From an uncultured Bacteroidales bacterium (GTDB lineage: Bacteria > Bacteroidota > Bacteroidia > Bacteroidales > FEN-979), in assembly GCA_903887775.1 (NCBI GenBank), contig CAISRB010000018.1, positions 23,123 to 87,122 of the forward strand: DNA of 64,000 nucleotides, written 5' to 3'. This document shows positions 9,139 to 18,642 of the stretch, one piece after another. The number at the start of each line of letters is the position of its first letter. Position 1 is the stretch's first letter. The position numbers were made by a program, and so were the translations under genes. The notes beneath the pieces were generated by a model, which worked only from the letters and a program-made list of their open reading frames with translations, did not search any database and was not told the DNA's origin.

Positions 9139-9867
9139 TTACTTAAAACGGGATGAACTGCCGGTTCCGGGCATTTGCCTGATTGAATTAAAAAGAAATG
9201 ATTCTTTTTCCTGAGAGTCACCGGAACCTCCGTTTTCCGGAGCGGCCTCTCCCGGATCTGATTCATTTTCCGGAGGGGTTTCTCTGTTTTCTGTTAGTTC
9301 AAAAGGGATATTTTGAAGACTATTGGTATCAACTGCTGAAGATTCTGATATGGGAATTTTATCGAAGTTGAATTTAATTTCATTTTCAGTCTGCAGAAAA
9401 ATAAAATGTTTTTGCTTTCTATCCAACATTTTGAAAATGTTTTCAAACGTCGTTTGCGCCAATGAAAATGTATTATCAATCCAGCTTTCTTCCAGTAATC
9501 TGATGTTTTCTTCGGCTTGATGTATTAAGGCTCTGTCATTTGCTTCCAGTTCATCACGGACAATTATATTTGCTTGCACAACAGCTCCTTCTTCCACATT
9601 GATAACCCCGGTATATAAATTTCCAAAGATGGAAGAACCTGGAAAAAGCCTGGTTGTTCCCATCACGACAGCCGTTCCTTCAAGCCTGCCGCAGACAACC
9701 AGATCGGTGGCGTACAACACGCCTTTCATATAACCGGTCTTGCCTATGATAATATCACGGGACGATTCTATTTTTCCAAAGACCTGACCTTCAATACGTG
9801 CCGTGTTGGTAAGTGCAAACACTCCATTGACCTTTGAACCCTCATTGATTACAATTGGTATATCCAT
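9139..9867 (-). CDS. bactofilin family cytoskeletal protein with long C-terminal tail
   Basis: Residues ~1-115 form a bactofilin (polymer-forming cytoskeletal) domain: short hydrophobic beta-helix turns such as IVINEGSKVNGVFALTNTA, GQVFGKIESSRDIIIG and VVCGRLEGTAVVMG. Bactofilins assemble nucleotide-free, non-polar filaments, usually membrane-associated, that position envelope or division proteins. After the core comes a mixed helical stretch (~115-170) and then a disordered tail rich in Pro, Glu, Gly and Ser (EDPGEAAPENGG-like) that ends in a small basic Ser/Arg/Lys patch. Most bactofilins are shorter. The next gene downstream encodes the permuted actin-like protein, suggesting a two-component cytoskeletal module; the tail would be the obvious contact site (inference). 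Confidence 0.85.
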   Translation of the reverse strand: MDIPIVINEGSKVNGVFALTNTARIEGQVFGKIESSRDIIIGKTGYMKGVLYATDLVVCGRLEGTAVVMGTTRLFPGSSIFGNLYTGVINVEEGAVVQANIIVRDELEANDRALIHQAEENIRLLEESWIDNTFSLAQTTFENIFKMLDRKQKHFIFLQTENEIKFNFDKIPISESSAVDTNSLQNIPFELTENRETPPENESDPGEAAPENGGSGDSQEKESFLFNSIRQMPGTGSSSRFK

Positions 9868-10036
9868 AAAGACAATAAGTCAGTTCCCTTATTATACTGC
9901 TAATTTATGAATAAGTTGCAAATGATCAACTTATTGACAAATTTCAGTTTTTTTGTCTATATGCAATAATAGCCATTATTTTTTTAATTCCAAAAAGTAA
10001 ACCGGGAAATACAGGGCAAAAATGCCGTGGAATTTT
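9868..10036. other. AT-rich intergenic region upstream of the bactofilin gene
   Basis: This 169-bp spacer lies between the dsbD-like gene stop and the bactofilin start. It is AT-rich with a T-run near its dsbD-proximal end. It must hold the bactofilin promoter, but I cannot find a clean TAnnTTTG on the minus strand. No RNA gene or repeat is visible. Confidence 0.4.
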
Positions 10037-12166
10037 TTACTTTTTTTGCTGTTTCAGGAAATTATCCAGGCCACCATCCATCCATGTTATAAATTCATCC
10101 ACATTGAGGTTGTATGCCCGGGGCTTCGCGAGCAGGTTTCCCGCAGTATCAAGCAGTACGTAATAAGGCTGTGAATTTATTTTGAACCTGGATATCTGGA
10201 AGTCAGCATAGATGCGGCCTATCGATTTCTTCACTTTGCCGTCGTATTTGCTCGTGATCCATTCAGCCTCAGGGACATCAGTTTTATCATCGACATACAA
10301 TGCAGTCACGATAAATTTTTCACGGAGTCTTTGAAGCACCGGGGGCGCCGACCAGACATTGGCTTCCATTTCGCGGCAGTTCACGCAGCCGTGACCGGTA
10401 AAGTCAATGAAAAGGGGCTTGTTGATCTTTCTAGCGCATGAAAGAGCCTGTTTGTAGTCGAAGTAGCCTTCAAGACCATGGGGCAGCTTCAGGAAATCGC
10501 TGTATCTTGCTTTTTCGCAGAGGGCGGATGGCGTGCTGCTGCCACTGCCTGAAAATGCTTTGACTTCCTCGCGGATAATCCGGGTGAGGTCAAAATCAAG
10601 CGAGGTTTCAGGAGGAAGATATCCTGATAAGGCTTTCAGGGGAGCTCCAAACATTCCCGGTATCATATAAATCACAAATGAGAAGGTGATAATCGAGAGA
10701 AGCAGCCTGGGAACACTGATGAAGGGCAGGTCTGAATCATGGTTGAATTTAAGTTTTCCCAGAAGGTAGAATCCCATGAGTGTGAAGGTGATAATCCACA
10801 TGGCAAGATAGACTTCCCTGTCAAGGATATGCCAATGGTAAGTCTGGTCAGCTATGCTCAGGAACTTAAGTCCAAGTGCGATCTCAAGGAATCCCAGCAC
10901 AACCTTGACCGAGTTGAGCCATCCGCCCGATTTGGGAAGACCTGCAAGCCAGGAGGGGAAAAATGCAAAGAGAGCAAAGGGCAGGGCAAAGGCCAGTGAA
11001 AAACCTAACATTCCGATAATAGGCTGGAGTATTTGCCCGCTTGCCGATTTCACAAGGATCGCTCCAACGATCGGTCCAGTGCAGGAAAAGGAGACCAGCA
11101 CAAGAGTAAAGGCCATGAAAAATGCGCCGGTATACCCGCCTTTATCCGCCTGTTTATCGGCTTTGTTCACGAGCCAGGAAGGCAGGGTGATCTCGAACAT
11201 GCCCAGGAACGATGCCGCAAAGACCATAAAAATCAAAAAGAAAAACACATTGGGGATCCAGTGTGTACTCAGGAAATTTGCAAAATTGGCACCAAGGGTA
11301 ACAGCGACTACCGTTCCGATTATTGTATAAATGATTATAATTGAAAGTCCGTAGACGATGGCTTGCATTCTCCCTTTGCGTTTGTTCTCGCTGCCTTTCA
11401 TGAAAAAAGTAACGGTCATCGGGATCATCGGAAATACGCAGGGTGTCACGATCGCAGCAAGGCCTGCCAGGAAGCTTATCAAAAAGAAGATAAGCAGTGA
11501 TTTATCCTTTTCTGTACCCGCAGGGACTGAGCTGAACTGTGTCAGTTTAGCGCTGTCCTGTTTTGCACCGCAGCATGCTTTTGCACCGGCTGTTTTTGAG
11601 GTATCGGTTACGGAAACATTAGCTTTATTGGCAGCGGCTGTTGCACCCCCCGCAGCTGTAACTTTCCCGGGCTCTTCCCGGGTCGTTGCAGTTGAAGCGG
11701 CTTCCGGATTTCCCCTGACAGCAAACTCAAACTCTGTTTCGACCGGTGCAATGCAAGAGCGGTCGTTGCAGCACATGAAGTATACATTGCCTTTGACTGT
11801 AAAATCTGTTTTTGAGAGGACCTTTATCTTTTGTTTGAAAACACCTTTGTCGGGGAAATAGGTGACAACCATATTATTCATCTGCGGGTCTTTTTCCTTT
11901 ACCCCTTTAGGTTCATCAACTTTTCCGACCAGTTCATAATAAGGGCTTTTAATAAAGGTGAATTCAGTGGGTACAGGTCCATCAGGAATAACTTCCTGTG
12001 AATAGGTATGCCACCCTTTGTCGGCATTTGAAATCAATAATAAGACAGCTTCGCCGGGCTTTGTCTGTTCAACTTTAAAGGTCCATTTTACAGGTTCAAG
12101 TATCTGAGCGAACAGGAATAAAGGCATCAAAGCAAATGCCAGAAAGAAGAAGCTTGATCTTTTCAT
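10037..12166 (-). CDS. DsbD-like thiol:disulfide interchange protein
   Basis: This inner-membrane protein passes electrons from cytosolic thioredoxin to periplasmic thiol proteins. It has a signal peptide (FFFLAFALMPLFLFAQ) and an N-terminal DsbD-alpha-like domain with CCNDRSC around residue 132. About eight membrane helices follow, containing the paired redox cysteines in VTPCVFPMIP and SFSCTGPIVG. The C-terminal thioredoxin domain carries CVNC in TGHGCVNCREMEANVW. At 709 aa it is longer than E. coli DsbD because of an Ala/Thr/Lys-rich linker (residues ~155-205) with its own cysteines (KACCGAK). A TACATTTG -7 element precedes it. It lies downstream of tilS; the genes are probably separate transcripts. 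Confidence 0.92.
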   Translation of the reverse strand: MKRSSFFFLAFALMPLFLFAQILEPVKWTFKVEQTKPGEAVLLLISNADKGWHTYSQEVIPDGPVPTEFTFIKSPYYELVGKVDEPKGVKEKDPQMNNMVVTYFPDKGVFKQKIKVLSKTDFTVKGNVYFMCCNDRSCIAPVETEFEFAVRGNPEAASTATTREEPGKVTAAGGATAAANKANVSVTDTSKTAGAKACCGAKQDSAKLTQFSSVPAGTEKDKSLLIFFLISFLAGLAAIVTPCVFPMIPMTVTFFMKGSENKRKGRMQAIVYGLSIIIIYTIIGTVVAVTLGANFANFLSTHWIPNVFFFLIFMVFAASFLGMFEITLPSWLVNKADKQADKGGYTGAFFMAFTLVLVSFSCTGPIVGAILVKSASGQILQPIIGMLGFSLAFALPFALFAFFPSWLAGLPKSGGWLNSVKVVLGFLEIALGLKFLSIADQTYHWHILDREVYLAMWIITFTLMGFYLLGKLKFNHDSDLPFISVPRLLLSIITFSFVIYMIPGMFGAPLKALSGYLPPETSLDFDLTRIIREEVKAFSGSGSSTPSALCEKARYSDFLKLPHGLEGYFDYKQALSCARKINKPLFIDFTGHGCVNCREMEANVWSAPPVLQRLREKFIVTALYVDDKTDVPEAEWITSKYDGKVKKSIGRIYADFQISRFKINSQPYYVLLDTAGNLLAKPRAYNLNVDEFITWMDGGLDNFLKQQKK

Positions 12167-12188
12167 GACTTCCTTGAATGTTAGGGGA

Positions 12189-12213
12189 CAAATGTAGGGA
12201 AAATCGCGAAGCA
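12189..12213 (-). promoter_or_regulatory. promoter of the dsbD-like gene with an adjoining octad repeat
   Basis: TACATTTG on the minus strand (plus 12189-12196) fits the Bacteroidota -7 element and lies 23 bp upstream of the ATG. Ten bases further upstream a GCGAAGCA octad (12206-12213) and a decayed second unit begin, the same arrangement seen upstream of korA and efp. Confidence 0.45.
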
Positions 12214-12238
12214 GAGAAAATTTGTAAAGCAGGCCGGG

Positions 12239-13564
12239 TCACAACATCACGATCCGGAATATTCTTAAGGTTTTCGAAGTAATCCTGAACCTCTGGTCTA
12301 TGCGCAGGCCGATCACCCATGCAATTTTTCCTGAACTGCATAGGACCCGGGTGTTTTCTTTATCCGGAAGGGATATCTTTTCGTTGATAAGCAAGTCGCT
12401 CACTTTTTTCTTTCCATTCATACCAAATGGATGAAAGCTGTCGCCTGGCTGCCACTTTCTGATCTCCAGGGGGAATGTCAGTTTATCAAAGTCAAGACTG
12501 GCATACTCCTTTCCGGCGGGAAGGATTGTGTCTTTCCTGTTTTCCAGAACAGAGAGTCTGAGTTTCACCGGACTCAAAATGCTCTTTGTTCTCTCTGATA
12601 TCAACCTGACAGTTGCATCCTTCCTGCATTGAACCGGCTGTATTATCATTGAATCCCGGTCCTTTACGGCACGATGTGTAGGGGATAAAAATGTCGTTCC
12701 GCTTTTCCCGTCTAAGTTTGCCAGGATATCGGCAACAACGCTTGAGTTAAACCCAAAGTAAGAAAAAATCTCCCATGCGTAGAGTTCGCAGGGGGAAGTG
12801 TTTTTCAAGGCATTGATATCAATGATGGTTTTTCCATTTTGCTTTTTTACAATGCTGCCGGTCTTCCTTTTAATTTCCTTTTCACCGATCTCCTGCCATG
12901 CTTTCAGGATCTTTATTTCAGAAGTGATTGTTTTCTTGAAATCAGGATTGAGTTCCTCAAGTTGCGGGATTATTTTCCGGCGGATCTTATTCCGGATGTA
13001 CTTATCTTCAAGGTTCGAGCTGTCCTGCATGAAACTGATATGATATTCTTTCGCATAGTTTTCAATATCTTTTCTGAATGCAAACAGCATAGGTCTTATA
13101 ATATAACCCTGTTTACGAAGGATACCGTGCAAACCGGAGATCCCGGTTCCACGGATAAGGTTTATCATAAAAGTTTCAACCTGGTCGTCAAGATGGTGGG
13201 CTGTTGCAATACAATCAAATTTCCCGGATGATCTTAACTCTTCAAACCAGGTGTATCTAAGGTCCCTTGCTGCCATCTGGACTGATATCTTCCGCTCCAC
13301 GGCATATTCAGCTGTCTTAAACTGCTTTGTATAAAAGGGAACTTTAAACTTCTTAGCAAGAATTCTGGTAAAATCTTCCTCGGCATCGCTTTCTTTTCCT
13401 CTCAAACCAAAGTTGCAATGTGCGATCCCGAATGTATAACCTGCTTTGTAAAACAGATCGGTCATAACGACCGAGTCGATCCCGCCCGAAACTGCAAGCA
13501 GTATTCTGTCAGTTTTCAGTAACAGCTTGTTTTTCTTGATAAAGGATTCAAAAAGACGGATCAT
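12239..13564 (-). CDS. tilS: tRNA(Ile)-lysidine synthase
   Basis: This essential enzyme changes cytidine 34 of the CAU-anticodon isoleucine tRNA to lysidine with ATP and lysine, so that AUA is read as Ile. The N-terminal PP-loop motif is LAVSGGIDSVVMTD (residues 22-35), followed by the TilS-type CNFGLRGKESDAEEDF, ATAHHLDDQVETFMINLIRG and DSSNLEDKYIRNKIR. The C-terminal domain with FHPFGMNGKKKVSDLLI completes the long (E. coli-type) architecture at 441 aa. A TAAATTTG -7 element lies 40 bp upstream. Confidence 0.95.
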   Translation of the reverse strand: MIRLFESFIKKNKLLLKTDRILLAVSGGIDSVVMTDLFYKAGYTFGIAHCNFGLRGKESDAEEDFTRILAKKFKVPFYTKQFKTAEYAVERKISVQMAARDLRYTWFEELRSSGKFDCIATAHHLDDQVETFMINLIRGTGISGLHGILRKQGYIIRPMLFAFRKDIENYAKEYHISFMQDSSNLEDKYIRNKIRRKIIPQLEELNPDFKKTITSEIKILKAWQEIGEKEIKRKTGSIVKKQNGKTIIDINALKNTSPCELYAWEIFSYFGFNSSVVADILANLDGKSGTTFLSPTHRAVKDRDSMIIQPVQCRKDATVRLISERTKSILSPVKLRLSVLENRKDTILPAGKEYASLDFDKLTFPLEIRKWQPGDSFHPFGMNGKKKVSDLLINEKISLPDKENTRVLCSSGKIAWVIGLRIDQRFRITSKTLRIFRIVML

Positions 13565-13603
13565 TGCCAGCCAGTAATGTACTCAGTGGTGTGACGCATA
13601 AGG

Positions 13604-13611
13604 CAAATTTA
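13604..13611 (-). promoter_or_regulatory. tilS promoter -7 element
   Basis: TAAATTTG on the minus strand matches TAnnTTTG and would place the transcript start about 35 nt before the tilS ATG at 13564. No clear -33 TTG was found at the usual spacing. Confidence 0.4.
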
Positions 13612-13624
13612 CGGCAATAAATAC

Positions 13625-15697
13625 TTATTCCCTGATAAACTTCCCGCAACCGGCCAACCCGTTTTGATTCACTTCAATCATATACAGGCCAGCGGGTAAG
13701 GGGTTGATGTTTATTAAAATTTTGCTGCTGTAAATGAGTTGTTTAAGCATCAACTGGCCCATCATGTTGTATATACATACAGTGCAGCTTTCAGGCGGGA
13801 GAGTCAAAGATCCCTGAATTTCAACAGTAATATGGTCTTTTGCCGGATCAGGAAAGATGTTAAAAACAATCTTTGGTTTTTGTTCTTCTATTCCTACTCC
13901 ACCGTTGATGGTTTTCATGATGCTCCCGTTGTTCCCCGCAATATATCCGGTCTTATCATCGGTGAAGAACACATAGTGGAAATCGACGCTTGTTTTTAAT
14001 ACCAGGTTAAACCAGCTTGCTCCGCCATCAGTCGATTTAAGAAGAGTTCCATTGGTCCCCGTGATGAAACCTGTATTTTCAGAAGGGAAGCAAATTGAAA
14101 AAAGATCATTGCTGGTGACCGCAGTGACCTGGGTCCAGGTTGCTCCACCATCAGGTGTAGTCAGGATCAATCCGTTGGTCCCGATTACGAAGCCTGTGTC
14201 GGCATTTCTGAAGACTACCGATAACAGGGCATTAGTAAAGCCTGAAGTGAGGTTCTCCCAGTTTAATCCGCCGTCGGTGCTTTCCATAATTGAACCGCCG
14301 GCCCCGACTGCATATCCAGTATTCGGATCTGTAAAAAAGCAGGAATTAAAGGAAGTCGTATAACCTCCTGTATATGATGCGGTCCAGTTTGCCCCTGCGT
14401 CGGTCGTTTTAAGGATTGTGCCTCCGCTTCCAAGGGCGAATCCGTCGTTGGCATCGATGAAATAAACTGAGTTCAGGTCATAGGATGTTCCTGAACTGAG
14501 GGTGTCCCAGGCAGCACCTCCAGCATATGTTTTTATAATTGTTCCTTTTCTGCCAACGGCATAACCAACATCCTGGCTTGTAAAGCAAACAGATTTCAGA
14601 TCAGAATCAGTGCCTGAATTCATCACTGACCAGGTAGCTCCTGCATCGGATGATTTCAGAATGGTACCGGAAGAACCAGCCAGTACAATAGCACCGGTTG
14701 CAAGGAAATCCCCTGAAAAAAGATTCCCCGTCGCTATTGATGTCTGACAAGTCCATATGGTACCCCCGTCAGTGGTTTTCAAAATTGTTCCAAGATCCCC
14801 CACCGAGAAGCCCGTATCAGGCCCGGTAAAGACTGTTGACAGAAGGAGGTTTGAATATCCTGTATTCAGAAGGTTCCAGGTTGTTCCGGCATTGGTGGTT
14901 TTAAGTATGCCCCCGAACCCGGTAACATACCCTGAGTTGTCGCTGGTAAACCAAACCGACATGGGGAGAAAGCTCAGCCCCCAGGTCTGCATTTCCCAGT
15001 TTGCTCCTCCATTTATGGTTTTCAGGATTATCCCGTCGGAATCAAGAGGATAGCTTCCGCCAACGGCGTAGCCCGTAAGAGAATCTGTGAAGTAAACCGA
15101 ATTCAGGTTCACCACATTGCCTGTAACCTGCTTATTCCAGCTTTGCCCGCCATTACCGGTCTTCAGGATGACGCCATAGTCTCCGGTAACAAAAGCTGTG
15201 TTGTTATCAAGAAAAAACAGGGTATTCAGTTTTTCGGTGACCCCTGATGCCAGTATTTGCCAATGGCTCCCTCCATCAATTGTTTTAATGATCAAGCCAA
15301 AGTCGCCAACGGCGTACCCGGTATCGGTATTGAGAAACAGCACTGCGTTAAGGTTTTTGTGGATGTCGGTTGAGAGAACTGTCCAGTCGGTTCCGCCATT
15401 TACAGTTTTTACTATTGTCCCGTACATACCAACCGCAAATCCTTCAGCCGGGCCGGAAAATGAAACAGAAAACAGGTTGAAGGCGTTAAGCTGGGGCAGG
15501 TTTGTCCATGTGCTCCCCCCATCAACGGTTTTCACAATGACCCCGTTATTCCCGACCGCAAAACCGGTATCAGGGTCGGTGAAGGTAACAGAGTTCAGTG
15601 TATTTGCCTGGGGTTTAGGATTAAGCCATTGCCAGTCCTGGGCTTCTGCCTGTTGCAAAACAAAGAGCAGGGAAAGCAGAAAAAAAAATTGTTTCAT
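13625..15697 (-). CDS. YCF48/BNR-repeat secreted protein with T9SS sorting domain
   Basis: After a signal peptide (FFFLLSLLFVLQQAEAQ) the protein is built of about 14 repeats of ~45 residues. Each has the pattern F-x-D-x-x-T-G-(Y/F)-A-V-G followed by ILKTxDGGxxW, the YCF48/photosynthesis-stability BNR propeller repeat. The eighth repeat is decayed (LATGAIVLAGSSGTILKSS). The last ~80 residues form a T9SS type A domain (FNIFPDPAKDHITVEI, then MMGQLMLKQLIYS and PAGLYMIEVNQNG). The number of repeats would make two seven-bladed propellers. It should be surface-exposed or secreted; substrate unknown. It ends 60 bp before tilS and starts 11 bp from the korB stop, so it may be read from the kor promoter. 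Confidence 0.88.
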   Translation of the reverse strand: MKQFFFLLSLLFVLQQAEAQDWQWLNPKPQANTLNSVTFTDPDTGFAVGNNGVIVKTVDGGSTWTNLPQLNAFNLFSVSFSGPAEGFAVGMYGTIVKTVNGGTDWTVLSTDIHKNLNAVLFLNTDTGYAVGDFGLIIKTIDGGSHWQILASGVTEKLNTLFFLDNNTAFVTGDYGVILKTGNGGQSWNKQVTGNVVNLNSVYFTDSLTGYAVGGSYPLDSDGIILKTINGGANWEMQTWGLSFLPMSVWFTSDNSGYVTGFGGILKTTNAGTTWNLLNTGYSNLLLSTVFTGPDTGFSVGDLGTILKTTDGGTIWTCQTSIATGNLFSGDFLATGAIVLAGSSGTILKSSDAGATWSVMNSGTDSDLKSVCFTSQDVGYAVGRKGTIIKTYAGGAAWDTLSSGTSYDLNSVYFIDANDGFALGSGGTILKTTDAGANWTASYTGGYTTSFNSCFFTDPNTGYAVGAGGSIMESTDGGLNWENLTSGFTNALLSVVFRNADTGFVIGTNGLILTTPDGGATWTQVTAVTSNDLFSICFPSENTGFITGTNGTLLKSTDGGASWFNLVLKTSVDFHYVFFTDDKTGYIAGNNGSIMKTINGGVGIEEQKPKIVFNIFPDPAKDHITVEIQGSLTLPPESCTVCIYNMMGQLMLKQLIYSSKILININPLPAGLYMIEVNQNGLAGCGKFIRE

Positions 15698-15708
15698 TGG
15701 TCAGATTT

Positions 15709-16749
15709 TTATTTGATGTCCCAGACATCCCCGCTGTTCAGCAGATCGTCAACATTCCTGATCTTCGTATTTTCCTTCGCATATTTGATCTGTTCTTCCA
15801 CCATGTCGTCATAAGTGGGGAACATAGCTGAACGGATCACGCCAAAGACCATCGGGAAATGAGGCGGTGCAAGCTTCGCCAGCATAAGGTGGATACCCGG
15901 ATCCTGGTTGTAGGCATCATGAACGAGGATGTCATCCGCAGTCACGCCATTTTTACCAATTTCAGCGACTTCAAGCATAGTATCTTTGAGGATCAGGCCC
16001 TTATCATTGTTTTTGCCCCAGGTCATGGGCTGGCCGTTTTTGACCATAAGCATATTCTCGTCCTTGCTTTCCTTCCCGATCACATCATTATGGGCTTTGT
16101 CGGCAAAGATGATGCAGTTCTGCATGATTTCGATGATGGAAGTGCCATCGTGTTTGGCAGCCTCGAACATAGCCTCGGTCATCATACTGATATTGTTATC
16201 CGGAACTCTTGCGAAGAAGGTGCCCTGGGCGCCCATAACGAGTTCACCGATGTTGAAAGGATGTTCAATGGTCCCCTGGGGAGAAGTCTTCGTGACCTTG
16301 CCCATCGGGGTCGTGGGGGAATACTGTCCCTTCGTGAGTCCGTAGATCTGGTTGTTGAACAGAAGTATATTAATATCTACATTTCTGCGGATGACATGTA
16401 TGAAATGGTTTCCGCCGATTGCCAGGGAGTCACCGTCGCCGGTGGCCATCCAGACGCTGAGCCTGGGGTTTGCTATTTTCACGCCGGTGGAAATGGCGGC
16501 TGCACGACCGTGGATGCCATGAATACCGTAAGTGTTCACATAGTATGGGAAACGTGACGAACAACCGATGCCGGAGATCATACAAAAGTTTTCCTTGCGG
16601 TAGCCGATCTTCGGGAAGACCCTTTCGACGGCTGCAAGAATGGCATGAGCGCCGCAACCGGGGCACCATTTTACCATCTGGTCACTTTCAAAATCGGTTT
16701 TGGATAACTGAACGGTAGAACGTTCTATGGTTGTATTTACAAAGTCCAT
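15709..16749 (-). CDS. korB: 2-oxoglutarate:ferredoxin oxidoreductase subunit beta
   Basis: This TPP- and iron-sulfur-binding subunit converts 2-oxoglutarate and CoA to succinyl-CoA, reducing ferredoxin; it runs in reverse in reductive carbon fixation. Cysteines for the [4Fe-4S] cluster appear in WCPGCGAHAI (28-37) and SGIGCSSRFPYY (59-70). The TPP motif is GDGDSLAIGGNHFIHVIRRN and NNQIYGLTKGQYSPTTP follows. At 346 aa it is the usual size of KorB in two-subunit enzymes. It lies one base after korA. The divergent ferredoxin gene at 18908 is the likely electron acceptor. Confidence 0.93.
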   Translation of the reverse strand: MDFVNTTIERSTVQLSKTDFESDQMVKWCPGCGAHAILAAVERVFPKIGYRKENFCMISGIGCSSRFPYYVNTYGIHGIHGRAAAISTGVKIANPRLSVWMATGDGDSLAIGGNHFIHVIRRNVDINILLFNNQIYGLTKGQYSPTTPMGKVTKTSPQGTIEHPFNIGELVMGAQGTFFARVPDNNISMMTEAMFEAAKHDGTSIIEIMQNCIIFADKAHNDVIGKESKDENMLMVKNGQPMTWGKNNDKGLILKDTMLEVAEIGKNGVTADDILVHDAYNQDPGIHLMLAKLAPPHFPMVFGVIRSAMFPTYDDMVEEQIKYAKENTKIRNVDDLLNSGDVWDIK

Positions 16750-16750
16750 A

Positions 16751-18601
16751 TTATTTTTCCTCCAGGATTTGGTTGAATTTATTGGTTAACTCATTGATCA
16801 TGAAAGGCAGGCCCTGAACCTTATTGAACTGTTGGAAGTTCGGCATCGGGAATTTCATCTTCAGGTAGTTCACGAACTGTCCGCTGTTGAGTTCGCAGAC
16901 AAGGATCTTTTTAAAGCCTTTCAGGACTTTCTCGGTATTTTTGGGGAGAGGACTGATATAATGGAAATGGGCATGGCTAATGCTTTTGCCTTCAGCCTGT
17001 GCCTGTTTCACGGCAGAATGCACAGCTCCGTATGTTCCACCCCAGCTTACAACCAGCAGTTCACCTTTTTTATTGCCGTCGATTTCCTGATCAGGAATGA
17101 AATCTGCAATTTTGTCAACTTTGGCAGCACGAAGGTCTATCATGACCTGGTGATTCATGGGATCCATCGATACCACACCGGTGATATTCTCTTTTTCAAG
17201 TCCGCCAATCCGGTGGCGGAGGCCTTCGGTACCGGGAATTGCCCATTGGCGTACTAATGTTTCCGCATTCCGCTTATAAGGCAGGTAATTCTTGTCATTG
17301 GCTTCGGCGATCGGAGGTATGATCGGAGGCATATCTGCCATTCTCGGGATACGGAAGAGAGCTGATCCGAAACCCAGGTATCCGTCGGTGAGAAGGATCG
17401 CAGGGGTCATATGCTCCATCGATAATTTAGCTGCTGTATATGCATAGTAGAAGCAGTTGTCGGCAGTTGAAGCAGCAATAACAATGACAGGACCGTCGCC
17501 ATTTCTTCCGAAAAGAGCCTGAAGCAGGTCAGACTGTTCCGATTTCGTGGGAAGGCCGGTTGATGGTCCTCCGCGCTGAACGTCGACGATAACCAGGGGG
17601 AGTTCGGTCATTACGGCAAGCCCGATGGCTTCGCTTTTCAGGGAGAGGCCAGGGCCTGAAGTTGTTGTACATGCGAGGGACCCTGTATAGGAAGCGCCTA
17701 TTGCCGAGCAGATGCCGGCAATTTCATCTTCAGCCTGGAATACTTTTGCACCAAGGGATTTATGTTTTGCAAGTTCCATGAGGATCTCGGTAGCCGGGGT
17801 AATAGGGTAGGAGCCAAGGAAAAGAGGTCTGCCCGATTTTTCGGATGCAGCAAGAAGTCCCCAGGCCGTTGCAATGTTCCCTGTGATATTGCGGTAACGT
17901 CCTTTTGGCATTTTGGCTGCTCCGACCTGGATTACAGATTCAAGAGCTTCAACAGTATCGGCATAATTGTAGCCTGCCTGGATTACGACTTTATTGATCT
18001 CCACGACTTTCGGATTCTTTTTGAAACGTTCTTCAAAATAATTGAAGGCCATTTTCAGGTCACGGTTAAAAATAAAGTAGAGGATACCGAGGGCAAACAT
18101 ATTTTTCGAACGTTCGGCTGTTTTGTTGTCAATACCGAGTTCTTTCAGGCTTTCCTTTGTCATAGTTGTGATAGGAGCCTTGATCATATTGAACGACTCG
18201 AGGCTGTGGTCGGTGAGAGGATTCTGCTTGTAACCGGCTTTTTCTATCGCTTTATCTTCGAAAGCATCGGTATCGACCAGGATGGTAGCGCCCTTCTTCG
18301 CCCATTTAAGGTTTGCTTTGAGGGAGGCGGGGTTCATCGAGACGAGGACATCCACCATATCACCTGTGGTAAAGATCTTTTCTGAGCCCATATGGACCTG
18401 GAAACCGGAAACGCCGGCAACGGTGTTCTGAGGTGCTCTGATCTCGGCTGGGAAATCAGGAAAAGTGGCGAGGTCATTCCCTGCCAGGGCAGCAGAGTCG
18501 GAAAAAACCGAACCGGAAAGTTGCATCCCGTCGCCGGAATCGCCGACGAACTTCACAACTACGCTTTCCTTTTCAACAATTTGTCTTTTAGTGTGCGGCA
18601 T
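16751..18601 (-). CDS. korA: 2-oxoglutarate:ferredoxin oxidoreductase subunit alpha (gamma-alpha fusion)
   Basis: This is the partner of KorB. The N-terminal ~190 residues are the gamma domain (VKFVGDSGDGMQLSGSVF, then PDFPAEIRAPQNTVAGVSG) fused to the alpha pyrimidine-binding domain, with YPITPATEILMELAKH and QAEDEIAGICSAIGASYTG. The C-terminal domain II is also present. The length of 616 aa is standard for this fused form in Bacteroidota. A TAACTTTG -7 element lies at 18625-18632, with an octad repeat array beginning 11 bp upstream of it. The gene starts the minus-strand kor operon and is divergent from a two-cluster ferredoxin. Confidence 0.94.
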   Translation of the reverse strand: MPHTKRQIVEKESVVVKFVGDSGDGMQLSGSVFSDSAALAGNDLATFPDFPAEIRAPQNTVAGVSGFQVHMGSEKIFTTGDMVDVLVSMNPASLKANLKWAKKGATILVDTDAFEDKAIEKAGYKQNPLTDHSLESFNMIKAPITTMTKESLKELGIDNKTAERSKNMFALGILYFIFNRDLKMAFNYFEERFKKNPKVVEINKVVIQAGYNYADTVEALESVIQVGAAKMPKGRYRNITGNIATAWGLLAASEKSGRPLFLGSYPITPATEILMELAKHKSLGAKVFQAEDEIAGICSAIGASYTGSLACTTTSGPGLSLKSEAIGLAVMTELPLVIVDVQRGGPSTGLPTKSEQSDLLQALFGRNGDGPVIVIAASTADNCFYYAYTAAKLSMEHMTPAILLTDGYLGFGSALFRIPRMADMPPIIPPIAEANDKNYLPYKRNAETLVRQWAIPGTEGLRHRIGGLEKENITGVVSMDPMNHQVMIDLRAAKVDKIADFIPDQEIDGNKKGELLVVSWGGTYGAVHSAVKQAQAEGKSISHAHFHYISPLPKNTEKVLKGFKKILVCELNSGQFVNYLKMKFPMPNFQQFNKVQGLPFMINELTNKFNQILEEK

Positions 18602-18624
18602 CGTTATGTGTTTTTTATAGCCTG

Positions 18625-18632
18625 CAAAGTTA
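18625..18632 (-). promoter_or_regulatory. korAB promoter -7 element
   Basis: TAACTTTG on the minus strand, 24 bp upstream of the korA ATG, matches TAnnTTTG. The -33 region is occupied by the GCGAAGCA-type octads that begin at 18643. Confidence 0.45.
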
Positions 18633-18642
18633 AGAAAAAATA

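Noticed and set aside
10037..12166. A frameshifted fusion of two genes in the DsbD-like frame
   Set aside because: The order of alpha domain, membrane part and thioredoxin domain is the normal family layout; only the linker is long.
16430..16718. Arg/Ser/His-rich frames on both strands inside korB
   Set aside because: They are alternative frames of a certain gene, with no start context or family pattern.
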